The notes below the pieces were generated by a model, which did not search any database, was not told the origin of the DNA, and saw only the letters and a list, made by a program, of their open reading frames with translations. This document shows, in pieces, positions 60,137 through 64,000 of a stretch of 64,000 nt of DNA. The stretch covers positions 1,736,001 to 1,800,000 of the forward strand of contig NC_021658.1 of assembly GCF_000418325.1 (NCBI RefSeq), read 5' to 3'. How positions within the stretch are numbered: the stretch's first letter is position 1; every line of letters begins with the position of its first letter. Position numbers and translations under genes: made by a program. Source of the stretch: Sorangium cellulosum So0157-2 (GTDB taxonomy: Bacteria; Myxococcota_A; Polyangia; Polyangiales; Polyangiaceae).

Positions 60137-63100
60137 ATGGCCAGAACCTCCGAATCCATCGGTTCGAGATCCAGGCTTCACCGGCGCGCCTCCGCCGCCG
60201 TGCTTCTCGCAGCCCTCGGCCCCACGAACGAATGCGATCCGAGGGGGCCCGGCAGCAGCGGCGGCGGCGCCGCGGGCGGCGGCGGGTACAGCTCCGCAAC
60301 TACAGGAGAAGGCGGCGGCTCCGCTGCCACGGGCAGCGGCGGCTCCGCAGGCCACGGCGGCGGCGACGAGAGCACCTCGACCGGGAGCGGCGGCTCCGCT
60401 ACCACCGCACCATGCGTGCCGGGATCCATCGTCGCGTGCTACTCCGGCCCCGAGGGGACCATCGGCGTCGGGCGCTGTACGGCCGGGACGCAAGTCTGTC
60501 GTCCTGACGGCTTCGGCTACGGGCCCTGCACGGGTGAGATCACCCCTGCTGCGGAGGTCTGCGCCTCGCCGCAGGACGAGAGCTGCGACGGCGACCCCCA
60601 TTGCCCGCGACCGGCCGCCTGGGCGCGCGGGTTCGGCATCGAGGCCACGTATATCAGATCGTCCATCGCCGTCGACGCCATGGGGAATCACTACATCCTC
60701 GGCTCCTTCGAAGGAACGGTCGACTTGGGCACCGGCCCTCTGACCAGCGCCGGCGACAGTGACGTCTTCCTTCTCAAACTCGATCCCTCGGGCGCGCCGC
60801 TCTGGAGCAAGCGCTTCGGCACCCCCTTGCGCGAGACAGGAGATGCCCTGGCCATCGACGGAAATGGCAATGTCCTGATCGTCGGCAGCTACGAGGCCGA
60901 CCGTTATAACCATTTTATAAATTCCAGGGACCTCGGCTTCGGCGGGTGCGCCTTCTTGGCCAACGGTGGGTTCGATAATGCCGCGATGTACATGGCCAAG
61001 TTCGACCCCGACGGCAACCACATCTGGAGCGGTGGATTCAGCAGCGACGTGCATTATGGGCCCACGGTGACGCAGATGGCCCTCGATGCTCTCAACAACG
61101 CGTACATCGCCTTCGCGGTAGAGGAAAGGACCGAGATGGTGAAGGTGGACGCAATGGGCAATGTCGTCTGGACGCGTCGCGGTCCGGACGCCCATTCCTA
61201 CAGAAAGCTCGCGCTCGACGGCGCCGGCAACGTGGTGACAACGGGCACGGGATGGGACCACATCAACTACACTTCCTTCCTTGTCGTCTCAAAGTTCTCT
61301 CCGGGTGGCGATTTGCTATGGTCCCGGCCAATGTACGACTACCTCTCCGCTGGCAACGTGGCGGTCAACTCGGCGGGCGAGATCTTCGTGTTGGTTGACA
61401 ACGTTCTCATCAAGCTGGATCAGGAGGGCGAGGAAGTGTTCAGCCATCCCGTCCACCGCAGCGGCAGCATCGCGGTCGACCCCGCGGACAACATCTTCCT
61501 CGGCGGGGGCGGGCTCACGATGCTCGACCCGAGCGGCACCGAGCGCTGGACGCTCGACTTCGCGGCCTCCGTAGGAGACATAGCCTTCTCTCCGAACGGC
61601 GCGGTCGCCGTCACCGGCGTTGTGAGTGGCCCGGTGGACTTCGGGACCGGCCCGATCGCGTATACAGAAGGCAGGGATATCTATGTCGCCGCGTTCAATC
61701 CGCCGGCGAGCGGCGACAGCGGCGAGGGAGGAGGCGGCGGCAGCGACGGCGGCGGCGGCGGAGGAGCCCCGTCCGAGACGTGCGTGCCGGGCTCGGTCAT
61801 CGCGTGCTACTCCGGCCCTGCCGGGACCAGGGGCGTCGGACCCTGCGCAGCGGGGACGCAGACCTGCCGGCCCAACGGCCTTGGCTTCGGCGACTGCGTG
61901 GGCGAGGTGACGCCTGCCGAGGATATCTGCTCCACGCCGGAGGACGAGGATTGCGACGGCGACCCCCATTGTCCGATGCTGTCGTGGGCGCGCGGGTTCG
62001 GCAGCACCGGCGCCGACGAGGGCCTGAACATCGCGAGCGATGACGCAGGCAACTACTATGTGGCCGGCACCTTCACAGGAACCGTCGACTTCGGCGCGGG
62101 CCCTCTGACCGGCCCCTCCCCGCGCGGAGGCCACTTCCTGCTCAAGCTCGATCCATCGGGCGCGCCGCTCTGGAGCGAGCGCCTGCCCAGCGACCGCCCG
62201 CTCGTCATGGCCGTCGACGGCAACGGCGACCTCCTGCTCGCCGGCACATACTCGCCGGACGGCGCTAGGGTGTTGAACCAGTGCCTCCCCCCCTTTCCGG
62301 CCTATAATACCGCGGCCTTCGTGGCCAAGCTCGACCGCGATGGCAACATCATCTGGAGTCGAGCCCCCATCGTCCCGCCGAAGCCGCCGGACAGGCCGCT
62401 CGAGATCTACAGCTTTCCCGAGCGGATCGCCGTCGATGCGCTCGGCAACACCTACCTGGCCTTCGTCAATATTTGGACGGACGGTGCCTACCTGCTAAAG
62501 CTGAGCCCTGGCGGCGATGTCCTCTGGAACCACCAGATCACGCCCCCTCCCGCCGAGTATGACCACCCGCTCTACAACGCCGATCTCGCGATCGACAGCG
62601 CCGGCAACGCGCTGACCGTGACCGCGCCGGAGTCCGCCGCAGGGTATCTCACGGTCAGCAAGTTCGACCCGACCGGCGCCGTGCTCTGGAGCCGCCCGTT
62701 CGCGCCGGATCCGTCGATTCCCCCTGGCGGCGCGGGGAAGGCGGCCTGGTCGGTGGCCGTCAATGCGGCTGACGAGGTCTTCGTGGCCGGCGTCACGGAC
62801 GGGACCGTCGATCTCGGCGGCGGCGTGCTGCCCGCCGGCCCCGTGCTCCTCAAGCTGGACGCCGCGGGCGCCTACGTGTTCAGCGACTCGATCCCCTTCG
62901 GCGACACGCTCGCGCTGGACGCCGCCGGTAACATCGTCGTCGCCGGAAGCGGGCTCGCCAAGCTCGATCCGAGCGGCGCCGAGCTCTGGACCCTCGGCTT
63001 CGACGCCAGCGCGCGTGGCATCACGATCTCTCCGGCCGGTACCATCGCCCTCACGGGCGCTGCGAGCGCGGCGGTCGACTTCGGGACCGGCCCCATCCCC

Positions 63101-63145
63101 CACGCCGGCGGCTCCGATATCTTCGTCGCGACGTTCAATCCCTGA
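60137..63145 (+). CDS. Internally duplicated SBBP beta-propeller secreted protein
   Basis: 1002 residues. Residues about 93-530 and 549-1000 are two copies of one module. Each begins with the Cys-rich header CVPGSIVACYSGP / CVPGSVIACYSGP, followed by GTQxCRPxGxGxG and SCDGDPHCP-like elements. It then continues with SBBP-type repeats (LLKLDPSGAPLWSKRFG, VAVNSAGEIFV, TGTVDFGTGPL). Gly/Ser-rich linkers precede both headers (about 38-90 and 525-547). The N-terminal hydrophobic segment (about 19-28) suggests export, but a clean lipobox is not visible. ATG 60137 has GGAGGT just upstream. A cell-surface or secreted propeller is the likely product; the function is unknown. The 280 bp upstream, between divergent genes, contains nothing evident besides promoters. 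Confidence 0.82.
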   Translation: MARTSESIGSRSRLHRRASAAVLLAALGPTNECDPRGPGSSGGGAAGGGGYSSATTGEGGGSAATGSGGSAGHGGGDESTSTGSGGSATTAPCVPGSIVACYSGPEGTIGVGRCTAGTQVCRPDGFGYGPCTGEITPAAEVCASPQDESCDGDPHCPRPAAWARGFGIEATYIRSSIAVDAMGNHYILGSFEGTVDLGTGPLTSAGDSDVFLLKLDPSGAPLWSKRFGTPLRETGDALAIDGNGNVLIVGSYEADRYNHFINSRDLGFGGCAFLANGGFDNAAMYMAKFDPDGNHIWSGGFSSDVHYGPTVTQMALDALNNAYIAFAVEERTEMVKVDAMGNVVWTRRGPDAHSYRKLALDGAGNVVTTGTGWDHINYTSFLVVSKFSPGGDLLWSRPMYDYLSAGNVAVNSAGEIFVLVDNVLIKLDQEGEEVFSHPVHRSGSIAVDPADNIFLGGGGLTMLDPSGTERWTLDFAASVGDIAFSPNGAVAVTGVVSGPVDFGTGPIAYTEGRDIYVAAFNPPASGDSGEGGGGGSDGGGGGGAPSETCVPGSVIACYSGPAGTRGVGPCAAGTQTCRPNGLGFGDCVGEVTPAEDICSTPEDEDCDGDPHCPMLSWARGFGSTGADEGLNIASDDAGNYYVAGTFTGTVDFGAGPLTGPSPRGGHFLLKLDPSGAPLWSERLPSDRPLVMAVDGNGDLLLAGTYSPDGARVLNQCLPPFPAYNTAAFVAKLDRDGNIIWSRAPIVPPKPPDRPLEIYSFPERIAVDALGNTYLAFVNIWTDGAYLLKLSPGGDVLWNHQITPPPAEYDHPLYNADLAIDSAGNALTVTAPESAAGYLTVSKFDPTGAVLWSRPFAPDPSIPPGGAGKAAWSVAVNAADEVFVAGVTDGTVDLGGGVLPAGPVLLKLDAAGAYVFSDSIPFGDTLALDAAGNIVVAGSGLAKLDPSGAELWTLGFDASARGITISPAGTIALTGAASAAVDFGTGPIPHAGGSDIFVATFNP

Positions 63146-63270
63146 GGTCGTAAGCGCTGCATGAAGCGCCGTCTCTCCCCAGCCGTCGCGTCCAGCGCAT
63201 GATGACGCGCATGAGATCGCCTTCGACGAGATGGAAGTCGACCTCAACCCGCGGCTCGAAGCGCGCGCTC

Positions 63271-63310
63271 AGTCCACGTCAGTCCACGTCAGTCCACGTC
63301 AGTTCACGTC
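63271..63310. repeat. Four 10-bp AGTCCACGTC repeats at a gene 3' end
   Basis: Three exact AGTCCACGTC units and a fourth with one change (AGTTCACGTC) at the 3' end of the GH12-like gene; the fourth unit contains its stop codon. Possibly a recent slippage product. Confidence 0.75.
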
Positions 63311-64000
63311 GACGTAGAAGTCGACGCTCTGCAAGTTCGTGATCGGCCCCTCCCAGATCTCGAACCCGACGGCGACCGCGTTCACCTGGTTGCCGGGCAC
63401 GCTGAGCCCGCGCGTCTGCGCGTCGCGCACGAAGTCCATCACGTCGAACTCGATCTCGTAGCTGTCGTTGCCCTCGGCGCGCACCCAGTTCGTGATCGGC
63501 AGCCCGTTCACCATGCCGTTCCAGATGTTCCACGTGCCGGGGACGTTCGCGACCGTCACGCCCTGGTGCGCGGGGTTCGGCTGCCCGGCGGGCTGATAGC
63601 GCGGCGGATCGCGCAGCCACACCATGAGGTAGCCCTGGAGCTGCGTGCCGTTGCCCATCCAGATGTCGTACGCGGCGTTGTACTGGCCCTCGTTGCCGTT
63701 CTTGGCCCAGCGCCAGCCGGTGCGCAGGCTCGTGATCGAGGCGCTCGGCGCCGGCAACCCGCAATCGGGCACCTCCCTCACCGAGTAGCGGCCGCAAAAC
63801 ACGGTCGGGTACGAGGCGGGCTGCCCCATCGAGCCGGCAGAGCCGCTCATGCTCTCCACCGTGAACGACGTGCCCTCCCACGAGACGGTGTGGTTGCCGA
63901 ACCCGGGGCCCCAGCCGTTGGTGATGAGCACGTACGGCGTGCCGTCGCGCGAGACCAGGCCCGTCTCGTACCGCTCGCTCGATCTGCCGGAGCCTTCCAT
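63299..64000 (-). CDS. Glycoside hydrolase family 12-like protein, 3' part (5' end beyond window)
   Basis: At least 233 residues run to the right edge; an ATG coincides with the last three bases, but no signal peptide follows, so the true start probably lies outside. The GH12 jelly roll is recognisable: YVLITNGWGPG, CGRYSVREVP, GWRWAKNGNEGQYNAAYDIW, YLMVWLRDPPR, VPGTWNIWNGMVNGLPITNW and the C-terminal GFEIWEGP, which carries the acid/base Glu. The expected nucleophile Glu, in the family's E-(I/L)-M-(I/V)-W-L strand, is Tyr here (GYLMVWL). It may be inactive as an endoglucanase or bind a cellulose-like ligand. Secretion is inferred from the family. Confidence 0.75.
   Translation of the reverse strand: MEGSGRSSERYETGLVSRDGTPYVLITNGWGPGFGNHTVSWEGTSFTVESMSGSAGSMGQPASYPTVFCGRYSVREVPDCGLPAPSASITSLRTGWRWAKNGNEGQYNAAYDIWMGNGTQLQGYLMVWLRDPPRYQPAGQPNPAHQGVTVANVPGTWNIWNGMVNGLPITNWVRAEGNDSYEIEFDVMDFVRDAQTRGLSVPGNQVNAVAVGFEIWEGPITNLQSVDFYVDVN

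Overview
The window is very GC-rich DNA with dense coding on both strands. It is most likely from a Polyangiales myxobacterium (Sorangium or a close relative). Supporting signs are a pentaheme cytochrome with a MYXO-CTERM-like sorting tail, many Gly/Ser/Ala-rich secreted lipoproteins with RCC1-like, FG-GAP-like or beta-propeller repeats, very GC-rich codon use, and a GH12-type beta-jelly-roll protein at the right edge. The genus is inferred, not proven. I found no rRNA, tRNA, CRISPR or insertion sequence.

Left part (1-12.8 kb): a truncated S41 C-terminal-processing protease, a ten-unit 39-bp satellite, an RpoH-like sigma factor, a 125-bp hairpin, an MBL-fold hydrolase, a YdcF-like protein overlapping a HEAT-repeat/cyclophilin lipoprotein, a family 2 glycosyltransferase, a second YdcF-like membrane protein, a pentaheme cytochrome and a PQQ-type sugar dehydrogenase lipoprotein.

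Ebo region (12.9-19.5 kb): all six genes of the conserved ebo (EDB) metabolite-trafficking cluster are present. They are arranged as two convergent operons, eboA-B-F (+) and eboD-E-C (-), meeting at a GC-rich hairpin.

Exopolysaccharide region (19.7-41.9 kb): a Wzx/Wzy-type secretion locus. It holds a very short periplasmic OPX protein, the Wzx flippase, a UDP-sugar dehydrogenase, a Wzz-like co-polymerase, a CpsD-like ATPase, an outer-membrane beta-barrel (candidate export porin), an initiating phosphoglycosyl transferase, a Wzy-like polymerase, an SGNH hydrolase, a heparinase-like lyase, an NAD-epimerase, a Gfo/Idh/MocA dehydrogenase and a GT4 glycosyltransferase. Interleaved with these are the parts of a partner-switching regulator: an FHA-PP2C phosphatase, a STAS antagonist, a HATPase anti-sigma/kinase, and a possible SpoIIAA-like protein. 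This suggests polymer production is controlled by protein phosphorylation.

Right part (41.9-64 kb): a fusion of two D-Ala-D-Ala-ligase-like ATP-grasp modules with a repetitive tail, start/stop-overlapping a DmpA-type P1 peptidase; a PcrA/UvrD helicase; an FG-GAP-like lipoprotein; an eight-unit 44-bp satellite; several myxobacterial secreted proteins; a divergent pair of paralogous uncharacterised proteins, one internally duplicated; a large RCC1-like lipoprotein behind an operator-like dyad cluster; an orphan DUF5710-SNF2 helicase; an internally duplicated beta-propeller protein; and the 3' part of a GH12-like gene lacking the expected nucleophile Glu.

Starts were chosen from Shine-Dalgarno spacing, signal peptides and start/stop overlaps. 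Alternatives are given where the choice is open. Domain calls are motif recognition by eye, without database searches.
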